Of a stretch of DNA of 64,000 nucleotides, positions 24,723 through 33,404 are shown in pieces. The translations under genes were made by a program, and so were the position numbers. This DNA is from Candidatus Bathyarchaeota archaeon (GTDB taxonomy: Archaea > Thermoproteota > Bathyarchaeia > Bathyarchaeales > Bathycorpusculaceae). Numbering within the stretch: position 1 is the first letter of the stretch; each line of letters begins with the position of its first letter. The notes under the pieces are model-generated. The model was not told where the DNA came from. It worked only from the letters and a program-made list of their open reading frames with translations, and ran no database searches. Location of the stretch: the NCBI GenBank assembly GCA_026014725.1, contig JAOZHV010000022.1, positions 124,001 to 188,000 of the forward strand, written 5' to 3'.

Positions 24723-26354
24723 ATGACTGAAAAGGTACCTAGCCCTTCTCCAGCAGAATCCCTAGTCGCGGAATCAAAAAGTACAGTGAAAAATCCCATA
24801 AGTATCGATGAAATGCTAGCGTCCCTCAAAAGCGCTGGAGAAGACATTGAGCAGATTACCAAGTTAACTTTAAAGGAAAAGCCTTTGGTGGAGCTACTCG
24901 CATCCTTGCTAAAACAAATGCAACCGTACACTTCTTCAATCGCAGTTTCTCCATCCGTGTTTCCTATCCGATTAGGGAAGGTTACCCAAGCGCACATAGA
25001 CTCAACGGGACAGTTGTCATTGACACTGGAAAATGGGCGACAAAAACTTCTGAACTTAAGCGAATTTCAAAACCGTGACCTTATGATAGCAGTAGTCAAT
25101 GACATGATACCCAAGTTCGAAGACGTAATCTATGATTTGACTCATCCCAAGCCAGTTCAACCGCCACCTGCTCCTGTAGAAATTCCAGTTAAGGTTGAAC
25201 CACCACCACAAATTCCAGAGATACCTCAGCCCCAACCGCCCCCCGAAATCAAAGTTGAAACACCTATTGAGTTGGCTTCTCCAGCCCCTGCTCCAGTGCA
25301 AGAAGAACCGCCAAAGGAAGAAGTGCCAGTTGTAAAAGAGGACGAAAATGCGAAACTACAAGAAATTACAGCAGAAACCCTTGATTATTTGGATCAGCTT
25401 GGCAATGAAGTGTTTGAGCGCTCGCCTGTCAGCATGTACTTTGATGACTGGATGGTGAACCTTCGGCAAGTTATTTTATCGTTTGAATCCAACGAAGCGG
25501 TAAAGGTAGATGAAGAGTTTGAGACGGAGCGCTCGAAAATATTTAGCGACATTGAAGGTGAACTTGCAAAAAGACTGCTAAACGAAGCTGAACTCGAAGT
25601 TTCAGCCAAAACATTAGAAGAGAACAAAAATCTATTAGGACAAATCGACGCTGGATACGTAGCCCAAACCAAAGACCTCGTGGTTAGAGGCAAGAGCGCT
25701 ATTGACTTTTTGATTAAAAACGTGCAACACTTAGAGGAAGAACTTGCTGAGACAGAGAAAATAAAAGTGGGTTACCTTCACCCCCTCAAGAGAATAGCTA
25801 AAGAACAAAAACTCATAGAAATTTCATATAAATTGAGCGCTGCAAAAAAGAGATTGGCACTAGCACTGCAGAATTCAGCGATTGGACAGGAAAAAGTTGG
25901 AAGCACTGGGGATGTTGACACTGACTACGCCACCCAAATCAAAGAGCTTGAAGATAGAAGAAAGAGCGCCCTTGACTTCCTAACAAAAAGTGTGCGCACC
26001 TTGGAAGAAGAACTAAAGGAACTAGAGCAAATCAATACAACTAATCCCTTCAAGAAATTAGCCAATGAACAAAAACAAGCAGAAATCAAACAGAAGTTAA
26101 CAGTTGCTAAACAAAGATTGGCGTTGGCGGAACAGAGTTCTAACGCCGAAATAGCAAAACTGCGCGAAGAATACGAGAAAAAGAAGCAAGCCACTACAAC
26201 AAAGATGCAGACCCTAGAGAACGAAATTAAAACTAAAGCAGTCGACAATTCTGCAGAGGCAAGAAAAGCAGCAACTAACGCTTTGGCAAACGCGGTGAAA
26301 GCGCTTGTCCAGCGGCAGACTGCTCCTGCTCCAGCACAACCACCACCAGCTTAA
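24723..26354 (+). CDS. Large coiled-coil protein with proline-rich linker and internal repeat
   Basis: About 543 residues, no recognised family. A globular N-terminal part (to about 145) resembles nothing I know. It is followed by a proline/glutamate linker (about 145-215: HPKPVQPPPAPVEIPVKVE), an acidic helical part, and a coiled coil to about 530. Within the coil a block of about 95 residues is repeated: GYVAQTKDLVVRGKSAIDFL and DYATQIKELEDRRKSALDFL each begin a unit ending AKKRLALA or AKQRLALA. The tail is Ala/Pro/Gln-rich. No signal or membrane span is seen; a structural or scaffold role is possible. Confidence 0.75.
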   Translation: MTEKVPSPSPAESLVAESKSTVKNPISIDEMLASLKSAGEDIEQITKLTLKEKPLVELLASLLKQMQPYTSSIAVSPSVFPIRLGKVTQAHIDSTGQLSLTLENGRQKLLNLSEFQNRDLMIAVVNDMIPKFEDVIYDLTHPKPVQPPPAPVEIPVKVEPPPQIPEIPQPQPPPEIKVETPIELASPAPAPVQEEPPKEEVPVVKEDENAKLQEITAETLDYLDQLGNEVFERSPVSMYFDDWMVNLRQVILSFESNEAVKVDEEFETERSKIFSDIEGELAKRLLNEAELEVSAKTLEENKNLLGQIDAGYVAQTKDLVVRGKSAIDFLIKNVQHLEEELAETEKIKVGYLHPLKRIAKEQKLIEISYKLSAAKKRLALALQNSAIGQEKVGSTGDVDTDYATQIKELEDRRKSALDFLTKSVRTLEEELKELEQINTTNPFKKLANEQKQAEIKQKLTVAKQRLALAEQSSNAEIAKLREEYEKKKQATTTKMQTLENEIKTKAVDNSAEARKAATNALANAVKALVQRQTAPAPAQPPPA

Positions 26355-26415
26355 AATTTTGCAGGTTCAGCCTTCTGTAAGCTCTGGTGTAAGCCCTTTA
26401 ATGTGTAGTTCAAAT

Positions 26416-26434
26416 CCGAAACGCTTATATTTTC
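26416..26434 (+). promoter_or_regulatory. BRE/TATA promoter for the aromatic operon leader
   Basis: CCGAAACGCTTATATTTTC fits an archaeal BRE (CGAAAC) plus TATA (TTATAT). Transcription would start about 26450-26455, some 15-20 nt before the leader ORF and 160 nt before aspartokinase. Confidence 0.6.
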
Positions 26435-26468
26435 TGACCGAATGACTGATTGTCGGTTCGAAGCATAA

Positions 26469-26558
26469 ATGTCCAACGCAACTGCAAAAAACGAAAGCAA
26501 CACATCACAGTTCCTTAGCTTCGACTACGGCTTTTATTATTTCTATTATTTTCCTTAG
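26469..26558 (+). CDS. Phe/Tyr-rich leader peptide of the aromatic amino acid operon
   Basis: A 29-codon ORF (ATG 26469, TAG 26556-26558). The first 14 residues are ordinary (MSNATAKNESNTSQ); the last 15 are FLSFDYGFYYFYYFP, with five Phe and five Tyr. It ends 58 nt before aspartokinase, the first gene of an operon that makes chorismate and tyrosine precursors. The layout recalls bacterial pheA leader peptides, which measure charged tRNA by ribosome stalling. Immediately after the stop codon comes a GCCCAG/CTGGGC stem enclosing six T. An in-frame TAA sits directly before the ATG, so the ORF is self-contained. No strong ribosome binding site is visible. Caution: a T/A-rich tract yields F and Y codons by chance. 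Confidence 0.6.
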   Translation: MSNATAKNESNTSQFLSFDYGFYYFYYFP

Positions 26559-26596
26559 GCCCAGGGCTGAAAAGTTTTTTAAAAAAAGTTCTGGGC
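26559..26596 (+). promoter_or_regulatory. Candidate attenuator stem and T-run after the aromatic leader
   Basis: GCCCAG at 26559-26564 pairs with CTGGGC at 26591-26596. Between them is GTTTTTTAAAAAAAG, whose T6 (26575-26580) could act as an archaeal terminator and whose T and A tracts can pair with each other. The stem begins at the base after the leader stop codon, so a ribosome on the stop codon would cover it. Confidence 0.5.
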
Positions 26597-26616
26597 GAAA
26601 AAATGGGTGTAACTAA

Positions 26617-27852
26617 ATGGTAAATGGCAAAAAAATTGTGGTTAAATTTGGTGGTTCAAGCTTAGCTGATCACGAGAGACTCTTAAAAGCGGTTGTTGCC
26701 GTGGTGAACGAAGCAAAAAAAGGCACAAAAATCGCCGTTGTTGTTTCCGCCATGGGCAAAACTACGGATGTGCTTATGACCACTGCAAAAAATACTTCGA
26801 ATGGAAAACTGGAGAAGAAAGACTTAGATGACATCCTCTCGATGGGTGAGCGGACAAGCATACGCCTCTTCTCCGCTGCATTGAGAAGCAACGGGGCAAA
26901 CTCCTGCTACATAGACCCCATAGACAGTAACTGGCCAATAATAACTGACGAAGCATTCCAAAACGCAAACCCTGTCCTCAAGGAATGCAAAACAAAAATC
27001 CGCCAATGCATCCTGCCCATCATCGAGCAAGGCACCATTCCAGTAATTGCAGGATTCATCGGCAAAACCAAAGACGGCAAAGTCACCACGCTTGGCAGAG
27101 GCGGAAGCGACACCACAGCATTCTTACTAGCTGACGCTATAGGTGCTGACGAAATAATACTTGTCACGGACGCAGATGGCATCATGTCAGGCGACCCTAA
27201 AATCGTCGCTAACCCGCAACGACTCCCAGAAATCAACGTTAACACATTGGTGGGCTTGGCAGATTCAGGAGCCAAATTCATCCACAGCAAAGCCCTCAAG
27301 TACAAACCAAAAGACATCAACGTTAAAGTAATCAACCACGCGCACGGCGACTTGAGCAAAGACGGCACCATAATCACCGGAGCCCTAGCAAGCGACCTCG
27401 ACGCGGAAATAGCAAGCGCTCAGCCAGTTGCTGAAATAACTGTAATCGGAGACGGACTTGCATCCAGCCCAAAAATCATCCAAGAAATTGTGGAGAAAAC
27501 ACGCCAGCACTCGCAGCTTTTGGGCATGTCCATGAACTCAAACTCAATCATACTCTACGTTTCACAACAACCAAACCTACAACCACTGCTAAACGATATG
27601 CACAAAATAACTACTAGCAACAAAGAAGCCCTAGCCATGGCAGTCAAAAAAGACTTAGTCCTCATCAAAACAAGCGGAGTTGGGCTCGAAGAGACACACG
27701 GCATCATCGGCAGAATCAGCGAAGACTTAAGACTCAACGGCATAAACATCTCTGGCATACTCACCATAACCTCAAGCATTCTACTGTTTGTAGATTGGAA
27801 CGAAAAAGAGAAAGCGCTAAAATTAATTAAAAACGCGCTTAAAACACGTTAA
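26617..27852 (+). CDS. lysC: Aspartate kinase, first gene of the aromatic operon
   Basis: A 411-residue aspartokinase (aspartate + ATP to aspartyl phosphate). VVKFGGSSLADHERL (residue 8), LSMGERTSIRLFSAAL (near 80), GFIGKTKDGKVTTLGRGGSDTTA (near 150) and VTDADGIMSGDPKIV (near 190) are the kinase motifs. Two ACT domains (about 270-411) indicate feedback control. Its product leads to aspartate semialdehyde, the co-substrate of the next enzyme in this operon, which explains its placement here. GGGTG lies 8 nt before the ATG. Confidence 0.95.
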   Translation: MVNGKKIVVKFGGSSLADHERLLKAVVAVVNEAKKGTKIAVVVSAMGKTTDVLMTTAKNTSNGKLEKKDLDDILSMGERTSIRLFSAALRSNGANSCYIDPIDSNWPIITDEAFQNANPVLKECKTKIRQCILPIIEQGTIPVIAGFIGKTKDGKVTTLGRGGSDTTAFLLADAIGADEIILVTDADGIMSGDPKIVANPQRLPEINVNTLVGLADSGAKFIHSKALKYKPKDINVKVINHAHGDLSKDGTIITGALASDLDAEIASAQPVAEITVIGDGLASSPKIIQEIVEKTRQHSQLLGMSMNSNSIILYVSQQPNLQPLLNDMHKITTSNKEALAMAVKKDLVLIKTSGVGLEETHGIIGRISEDLRLNGINISGILTITSSILLFVDWNEKEKALKLIKNALKTR

Positions 27853-27866
27853 GGTGGAAAAAAGAA

Positions 27867-28655
27867 ATGAATGGAAAAACACGCAGATTAAAAAGAATCA
27901 TGCAAAAAGACAACCGAACAGTAATCGTGCCAATGGATCACGGTGTCACCATAGGGCCCGTGCAAGGCATAACTAACATGCAAAACATAACCAACCAACT
28001 CATCAAAGGAAAAGTGGATGCTATCCTTGTCCACAAAGGCATAGCAAAAAGCATCGACGTGGACGGCGCAGGCTTAATCGTTATGCTCTCAGGCATGTCA
28101 AACCTTAGCCCAAACATAAACAGCAAAGTCCAAGTTTGCTCTGTACAAGAAGCCATACGCCTAGGCGCAGACGCCGTGTCCGTACATGTCAACGTTGGGG
28201 CACAGGACGAAGACAAAATGCTCCGCAACCTCGGAAAAGTCTCAGACGAATGCGAAACTTACGGAATGCCGCTGTTGGCCATGATGTACCCGAGGGGACC
28301 AAAAATCCAAAGTGAACACGAAGTAACCGTTGTCGCGCACGCCGCACGAATCGGCGCAGAACTTGGCGCAGACATAATCAAAACAAACTACACAGGCAAC
28401 ATAGACTCCTTCAAAACAGTCATCGAAAGCTGCCCCGCACCCGTGGTAATCGCAGGAGGACCAAAATGCAAATCACTAGAGGAAATCTTGCAAACTACCC
28501 ATGACTCCATGAAAGCTGGCGCGGCAGGGCTATCCATCGGACGCAACGTCTTCCAATGCGAAAAACCAACCCAAATAGCGAGAGCACTACATGCTATCGT
28601 TCATGAAGGCGCATCCGTGGAGCAAGCGCTAAAAATTCTCGGTGAAAAAGCTTGA
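27867..28655 (+). CDS. aroA': 2-amino-3,7-dideoxy-D-threo-hept-6-ulosonate (ADH) synthase
   Basis: A 262-residue DhnA-type class I aldolase. It joins a ketofructose-phosphate with L-aspartate semialdehyde, the archaeal replacement for DAHP synthase. [15 protein letters not shown] (residue 20) is the family start motif; [10 protein letters not shown] (near 135) and the Schiff-base lysine in DIIKTNYTG (near 172) follow, with VVIAGGPKC (near 190) at the phosphate site. It starts 14 nt after aspartokinase and ends in a TTGA overlap with the next gene. Confidence 0.95.
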   Translation: MNGKTRRLKRIMQKDNRTVIVPMDHGVTIGPVQGITNMQNITNQLIKGKVDAILVHKGIAKSIDVDGAGLIVMLSGMSNLSPNINSKVQVCSVQEAIRLGADAVSVHVNVGAQDEDKMLRNLGKVSDECETYGMPLLAMMYPRGPKIQSEHEVTVVAHAARIGAELGADIIKTNYTGNIDSFKTVIESCPAPVVIAGGPKCKSLEEILQTTHDSMKAGAAGLSIGRNVFQCEKPTQIARALHAIVHEGASVEQALKILGEKA

Positions 28656-29689
28656 AGGAACTCTGGATTGAAATCCCCAAGACTTCGCCGAAAGAAAAAG
28701 AAAGGTTACTTAGTCTTGCTCATGAAAACGCGGATGTGGTCATAGAAAACAGTCAAGCCAGCAACCGCGCTGGAATACTTGACCTTACTTTTCTGCCAGA
28801 GTTAAATGAGAAAAAGATTGCCCAGCTAAAGAGTGAGGGCAAAAAAACCGCTTTTCAAGTAAGCATACAAGGCAAGGATGATGAGAACAAGGCAGCTAAA
28901 GCCGCAGAACTCGGCGTTGACTACGTAATCATAAACTGTCTTGATTGGCGAGTTATTCCGCTTGAAAACTTGATTGCGAAAAGTAGGGGAAAGAGCAAAC
29001 TCTTTGCCGAAGTTAATACGGCTGAAGACGCCAAGGTGGTTCTGGAAGTTTTAGAGCTTGGAACCGACGGCGTGTTGCTCAAGACCAGCGACCCAGAGGA
29101 GATGCTCAAAACAGTCGCTGTGGTAAAGCCTGAAACACTAAAACTTGACATGGCAATCGCCAAAATCACTTCCACAAAACCCATCAGCACAGGAGCCCGC
29201 GTCTGCGTCGACACATGCGACATGATGAGCCCCGGCGAAGGCATGCTTGTTGGCAGCCAAAGCGCAGGCTTATTTTTGGTGGAAGCGGAAGTGCACGAGA
29301 ACCCTTACGTAGCATCACGACCATTCAGGGTAAACGCTGGTTCGCTGTCCATGTACACGCTCGGCACCTTGCAGACCACAAGGTACCTCTCTGAGTTAAA
29401 AGCTGGAGAAGAAGTCATAATCGTTAACCGAGAAGGAAAAACACGCAAAACAAACGTGGGACGCGTAAAAATCGAAATCCGACCTCTCATCCTAATTGAA
29501 GCCGAAGTGGAAGGCAAAATCATCAAAACCATACTTCAGAATGCTGAAACCATACGCTTAGTCACGCCTAAAGCCTCAAAACCCGTTACGGAACTAAAAC
29601 CAAACGATGAAGTCTTAGTGCATTTAGCGGCTAAGGGAGGGCGACACTTCGGCATCAGCGTGCCTGAAGAAACGGTGATTGAAAAGTGA
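28652..29689 (+). CDS. aroB': 3-dehydroquinate synthase II
   Basis: A 345-residue archaeal DHQ synthase II, which oxidatively deaminates and cyclises the ADH-synthase product to 3-dehydroquinate with NAD. It starts [20 protein letters not shown]. Conserved blocks include RVCVDTCDMMSPGEGMLVGSQS (near 190) and VASRPFRVNAGSLSMYTLG (near 225). TTG start, overlapping the previous gene by 4 bp and the next by 4 bp (GTGA). It has no relation to bacterial AroB, so the pair with ADH synthase marks the archaeal pathway. Confidence 0.95.
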   Translation: MKELWIEIPKTSPKEKERLLSLAHENADVVIENSQASNRAGILDLTFLPELNEKKIAQLKSEGKKTAFQVSIQGKDDENKAAKAAELGVDYVIINCLDWRVIPLENLIAKSRGKSKLFAEVNTAEDAKVVLEVLELGTDGVLLKTSDPEEMLKTVAVVKPETLKLDMAIAKITSTKPISTGARVCVDTCDMMSPGEGMLVGSQSAGLFLVEAEVHENPYVASRPFRVNAGSLSMYTLGTLQTTRYLSELKAGEEVIIVNREGKTRKTNVGRVKIEIRPLILIEAEVEGKIIKTILQNAETIRLVTPKASKPVTELKPNDEVLVHLAAKGGRHFGISVPEETVIEK

Positions 29690-30369
29690 TTGCGAGAATC
29701 TGTGTTTCGATTCTCCCAAAAACTAACGAAGAAGCGCTAAGCCTCATTGAAAAAGCAGAAAAAGCCAAAGCTGACTTCATCGAAGTGAGGCTTGATTGCC
29801 TTGAAACTTCTCGAAACCTCAAAGACCTTGCCAAAAGCACAAAAACCCCATTAATCGCCACAAATAAACTCAAAAGCGAACAGGGCTTCTTCTCTGGAAC
29901 ACAAACCCAGCGGCAGGAAACATTGTTGAACGCAGCGAAAAACGGTTTCGAGTACGTTGACGTTGACCTTCCAAGCCAAAAGCATAAAGAAACAATTAAC
30001 CAACTAAAGCAGTTAGGTGCAAAACCAATCGCTTCCTACCACAAATTTGACGGCGCATTAAGTGCCTCAGAGATGGAAAAGATACTAGCCGAAGAGATTG
30101 CCAGCGGAGCCAGCGTATGCAAAATTATTACAACAGCAACCAAAGCCCAAGACAACCTGACTGCACTAAACTTTGTCGCCTCCGCCTCGAGCAAGGCTAA
30201 GTTGGTTTGTTTCTGCATGGGCGGACAGGGCAAAATCTCAAGGCTGCTTTCGCCGTTGTTTGGTGCATTCTTCACTTTCGCCTCACTTGAGGTGGGCAGT
30301 CAAACCGCCACGGGGCAGATGAGCATTAGCGAAATGAGGACTGCTTACAGTCTGTTGGGAATGAAATAA
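29686..30369 (+). CDS. aroD: 3-dehydroquinate dehydratase, type I
   Basis: A 227-residue class I aldolase-type dehydratase making 3-dehydroshikimate. ADFIEVRLDCLE (near 25), the catalytic histidine in IASYHKFDGA (near 117), the Schiff-base lysine in ASVCKIITTA (near 145), and CMGGQGKISRLLSPLFGAFFTFAS with the final GQMS (near 175-220) are in family order. GTG start with 4-bp overlap to the DHQ synthase gene. One base separates its stop codon from aroE. Confidence 0.95.
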   Translation: MIARICVSILPKTNEEALSLIEKAEKAKADFIEVRLDCLETSRNLKDLAKSTKTPLIATNKLKSEQGFFSGTQTQRQETLLNAAKNGFEYVDVDLPSQKHKETINQLKQLGAKPIASYHKFDGALSASEMEKILAEEIASGASVCKIITTATKAQDNLTALNFVASASSKAKLVCFCMGGQGKISRLLSPLFGAFFTFASLEVGSQTATGQMSISEMRTAYSLLGMK

Positions 30370-30370
30370 G

Positions 30371-31243
30371 ATGGGTATAACTGGAAAAACCAGAGTTTGC
30401 GCTGTTATAGGCGACCCTATAGAGCACACTCTTAGTCCTGTAATTCATAATGCGGCATTTGACGCCTTAAAGTTAGACATCGTATTCTTAGCGTTTAAAG
30501 TGAAACCCACCGAAGTTGGAAACGCCATAAACGGAATGCGAGCCCTAAATATTCTGGGCTTAAACGTTACTATGCCCCATAAAAAAGCGGTTATAGATCA
30601 GCTCGATAAATTAGACCAGACTGCAAAGTTTCTAAACGCGGTTAATACAATTCGCCACAAGAACGGTAAACTCTTTGGTTTTAACACTGATGGTGTCGGT
30701 GCACTGAAAGCTCTAAAAGAAAATAGTGTGCAACCGCGAGGCAGAAAAGTTTTGTTGCTGGGAGCAGGCGGAGCGGCAAGAGCCATAGCATACACGTTAG
30801 TAAAAGAAGCCGATGAACTTGTAATTTTGAACAGAACCATTAAGCAAGCAGAAGAGTTAGCAAAGCTCCTGACCAAGACGCAAAAAAAGCAGGTCACTGG
30901 TGGAGCCCTATCACCAAGTCTGATTCAACAGCACCTTCAAGACTCTGACATCTTGATTAATGCAACATCGGTGGGGATGAAGCCGAATGCTAACTTAAGC
31001 CCAGTGCCACCTGAATTTCTGAGGTCAAACCTCGCAGTAATGGATATTGTTTACAATCCTGTTGAAACTAAACTGGCAAGGGACGCTAAAGCCGCAGGAG
31101 CCAAAGTCATAAGCGGTGTTGAAATGTTAATTTACCAAGGTGCGGCATCGTTTGAAATCTGGACAGGATGCAAAGCACCCGTCGAAGTTATGAGGAAAGC
31201 AGCGCTTAATCACTTACAGGAGGCACAGACAGTTGACAGATAA
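30371..31243 (+). CDS. aroE: Shikimate dehydrogenase
   Basis: A 290-residue NADP-dependent enzyme reducing 3-dehydroshikimate to shikimate. VIGDPIEHTLSPVIHNAAFD (residue 13) binds shikimate, GLNVTMPHKKAVI (near 60) carries the catalytic lysine, FNTDGVGALKAL (near 100) the aspartate, and LLLGAGGAARAIAYTL (near 125) the NADP site. NATSVGM (near 195) and YQGAASFEIW (near 255) complete it. It overlaps the shikimate kinase start by 11 bp. Confidence 0.96.
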   Translation: MGITGKTRVCAVIGDPIEHTLSPVIHNAAFDALKLDIVFLAFKVKPTEVGNAINGMRALNILGLNVTMPHKKAVIDQLDKLDQTAKFLNAVNTIRHKNGKLFGFNTDGVGALKALKENSVQPRGRKVLLLGAGGAARAIAYTLVKEADELVILNRTIKQAEELAKLLTKTQKKQVTGGALSPSLIQQHLQDSDILINATSVGMKPNANLSPVPPEFLRSNLAVMDIVYNPVETKLARDAKAAGAKVISGVEMLIYQGAASFEIWTGCKAPVEVMRKAALNHLQEAQTVDR

Positions 31244-32102
31244 AGCTACAGCTATTGCTCACGGCGCAGCCACAATCATTAACGCGATTGCCTTGGGGAA
31301 AGGTGCCGCTTTCGGGGTTGATTTGTGGACTAAAGCAGAAGTGAAACTTACCAACGAACCCAACATAATCAAAGCAGAGATAACTGATGACCCAAGCGAG
31401 GGCACACTCTTAATAGAAAAAACCGTTTTCAGAGTCCTGCAACATTTCAATTTAGAAAAAAACTTTGGTGCCCAAGTAAAAACCAAGTCAAACATCCCCA
31501 TCGCACGAGGACTCAAAAGCAGCAGTGTAGCTGCAAACGCCGTTGCTCTTGCAACTACAGCGGCGCTTGGCAAAAAACTCAGTGATTTAGAGATTGTGAA
31601 AATTGGGGTTGAAGCGGCTTTTGATGCGAAAGTCACAATTACAGGCGCGTTTGATGATGCTTGTGCCTCATATTTTGGTGGAGCCGTAATTACTGATAAC
31701 ATTAACCGAGAAATAATTAAGCACTTGTCTTTGCCGCAAGATTTGGTTGTGCTCTTCCATGTACCCATCCAGAAAGCTTACACTGCGAACTCCAATGTGA
31801 AACGACTACAGACAGTTAAGCCTCTAGTGCAGGTCGCTTTCGATGCGGCGCTCAATGGCAAAGTTTGGGAAGCTCTAACGTTAAACGGGTTAATCTATTC
31901 AGCAGCATCCAACCTTCCTACTCCACTTATCGTTGACACATTGGAAGCTGGAGCTGTGGCGGCTGGACTCTGCGGTAAAGGACCTGCAGTGACTGTGGTG
32001 GTTTCAAAGGATAATGTTGATTCCGTGAAAGCTACAATGGCAAAATACGAGGGCGAGATTTTGCAGGCGCAGTTAAATCAGGAGAAAGCCAAGGTGCTCT
32101 AA
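31233..32102 (+). CDS. aroK: Shikimate kinase, archaeal GHMP type
   Basis: A 289-residue GHMP-superfamily kinase producing shikimate-3-phosphate; it is unrelated to the bacterial P-loop AroK. AHGAATIINAIALGKGAAFG lies near the start and the phosphate loop IPIARGLKSSSVAANAVALA near 90. FDDACASYFGGAVIT (near 140) and LCGKGPAVTVVV (near 250) are further GHMP motifs. TTG start with AGGAGG 9 nt upstream inside the end of aroE. Confidence 0.93.
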   Translation: MTDKATAIAHGAATIINAIALGKGAAFGVDLWTKAEVKLTNEPNIIKAEITDDPSEGTLLIEKTVFRVLQHFNLEKNFGAQVKTKSNIPIARGLKSSSVAANAVALATTAALGKKLSDLEIVKIGVEAAFDAKVTITGAFDDACASYFGGAVITDNINREIIKHLSLPQDLVVLFHVPIQKAYTANSNVKRLQTVKPLVQVAFDAALNGKVWEALTLNGLIYSAASNLPTPLIVDTLEAGAVAAGLCGKGPAVTVVVSKDNVDSVKATMAKYEGEILQAQLNQEKAKVL

Positions 32103-32105
32103 CTG

Positions 32106-33404
32106 ATGGCAAATGTAACCATCAAAAAAACTGAGAGGTTAAGCGGTCAGATTTGTGCGCCACCTTCCAAATCTTACACGCAAAGAATGGTCATTGCCTC
32201 AGTACTCGCTCAGGGCGCTTCTAAAGTTTCCAATCCCCTGTTGTCTGAGGATACGGAAGCTACGTTACGCGCTGTTTCTGCATTGGGCGCAAAAGTAAAA
32301 AAAAGCGAGAACTGCTGGATAATAGACGGCACACAGAAGCTCAAGGGTGCAGAAGAACCGATTGACTGCGGTGAGTCAGGCGCTACATTGCGTTTCATGA
32401 TTCCCGTGGCTGCGTTGGCTTCTGGCTCTTCGACGTTGGTGTTTGGGGGTTCTCTTGAGAGGCGACCAGTTGAGCCGTTACTTTTAAGCCTCAAACAACT
32501 GGGTGCAGAAGCCCACGTTGAAAAAGTAGGGAGTAAGGACGCTGTCTTCGTACAAGGCGGCGGAATCTTGGGCGGCAAAACATCGATTCCCGGTGATGTC
32601 AGTTCACAGTTCCTTTCAGGTTTAATGTTTGCTTGCCCTAGGGCTAGGGCGGATACTGAAATAACGTTAACTTCAGGGTTGGAGTCGGCGGATTACGTTA
32701 AAATGACCGAGGCAGTTCTTTCCAAGCACGCAATCACCATAGGAGTACAAGACAAGCGTATAGTTATTCCAGCTAACCAAACCTACAAGGCAACAGATGA
32801 CAAAGTCCCAGGCGACTTCTCCTCCGCAGCGTTTCTCCTTGCTGCCGCAGCTATAACCAACTCGAAAGTCCAAGTAAGCAACCTTGACTACGAGAGCGTT
32901 CAAGGCGACAAGGCAATCTTGAGTATCCTAAAGCAGATGGGTGTCAACGGCAAAGTCTGCAAAGACAGCGTTGAAATAGAGGGGTCAGGCGGTTTGCTTG
33001 AGCCGATTAAGGTTGACGCCAAAAATATTCCTGACCTTGTTCCAGCAATCGCGGTTCTTGCGTGTTATGCGAAGGGCACCTCTAGGATTTTTGGGGCTAA
33101 ACGGTTGCGGCTCAAAGAGTCAGATAGGTTGAGGTCTCTTTATTCTGAGCTTGGAAAAATGGGTGCGCAAATAATTATGGATGATGATAGTTTAACCGTG
33201 AATGGCGGTTGCCAGTTGCATGGAGCGCTCATCGACCCTCATAATGACCATCGTATCGCGATGGCTTGCGCTGTTGCCTCTTTAGGTGCAGAAGGCACGA
33301 CCACTATACAAGATGCCCATTGTGTTCGAAAGTCTTATCCGCAGTTCTTCACTCATTTAAAACAAATAGGAGCTGATGTAGTTGGCGGGAAATTCGATAG
33401 GTAA
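32106..33404 (+). CDS. aroA: 3-phosphoshikimate 1-carboxyvinyltransferase (EPSP synthase)
   Basis: A 432-residue enzyme that adds phosphoenolpyruvate to shikimate-3-phosphate. APPSKSYTQRMVIAS (residue 18), DCGESGATLRFMIPVAAL (near 88), GSLERRPVEPLL (near 113), GDVSSQFLSGLMFA (near 162), RLKESDRLRSL (near 337) and DPHNDHRIAMA (near 375) are the conserved sites. Six-fold inside-out barrel repeats are complete. Its end overlaps the chorismate synthase start by 23 bp. Confidence 0.96.
   Translation: MANVTIKKTERLSGQICAPPSKSYTQRMVIASVLAQGASKVSNPLLSEDTEATLRAVSALGAKVKKSENCWIIDGTQKLKGAEEPIDCGESGATLRFMIPVAALASGSSTLVFGGSLERRPVEPLLLSLKQLGAEAHVEKVGSKDAVFVQGGGILGGKTSIPGDVSSQFLSGLMFACPRARADTEITLTSGLESADYVKMTEAVLSKHAITIGVQDKRIVIPANQTYKATDDKVPGDFSSAAFLLAAAAITNSKVQVSNLDYESVQGDKAILSILKQMGVNGKVCKDSVEIEGSGGLLEPIKVDAKNIPDLVPAIAVLACYAKGTSRIFGAKRLRLKESDRLRSLYSELGKMGAQIIMDDDSLTVNGGCQLHGALIDPHNDHRIAMACAVASLGAEGTTTIQDAHCVRKSYPQFFTHLKQIGADVVGGKFDR

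Noticed and set aside
26355-26465. tRNA gene or remnant
   Set aside because: GTTCAAATCC and GGTTCGAAGC recall T-loops, but no acceptor, D or anticodon stems can be formed around them.
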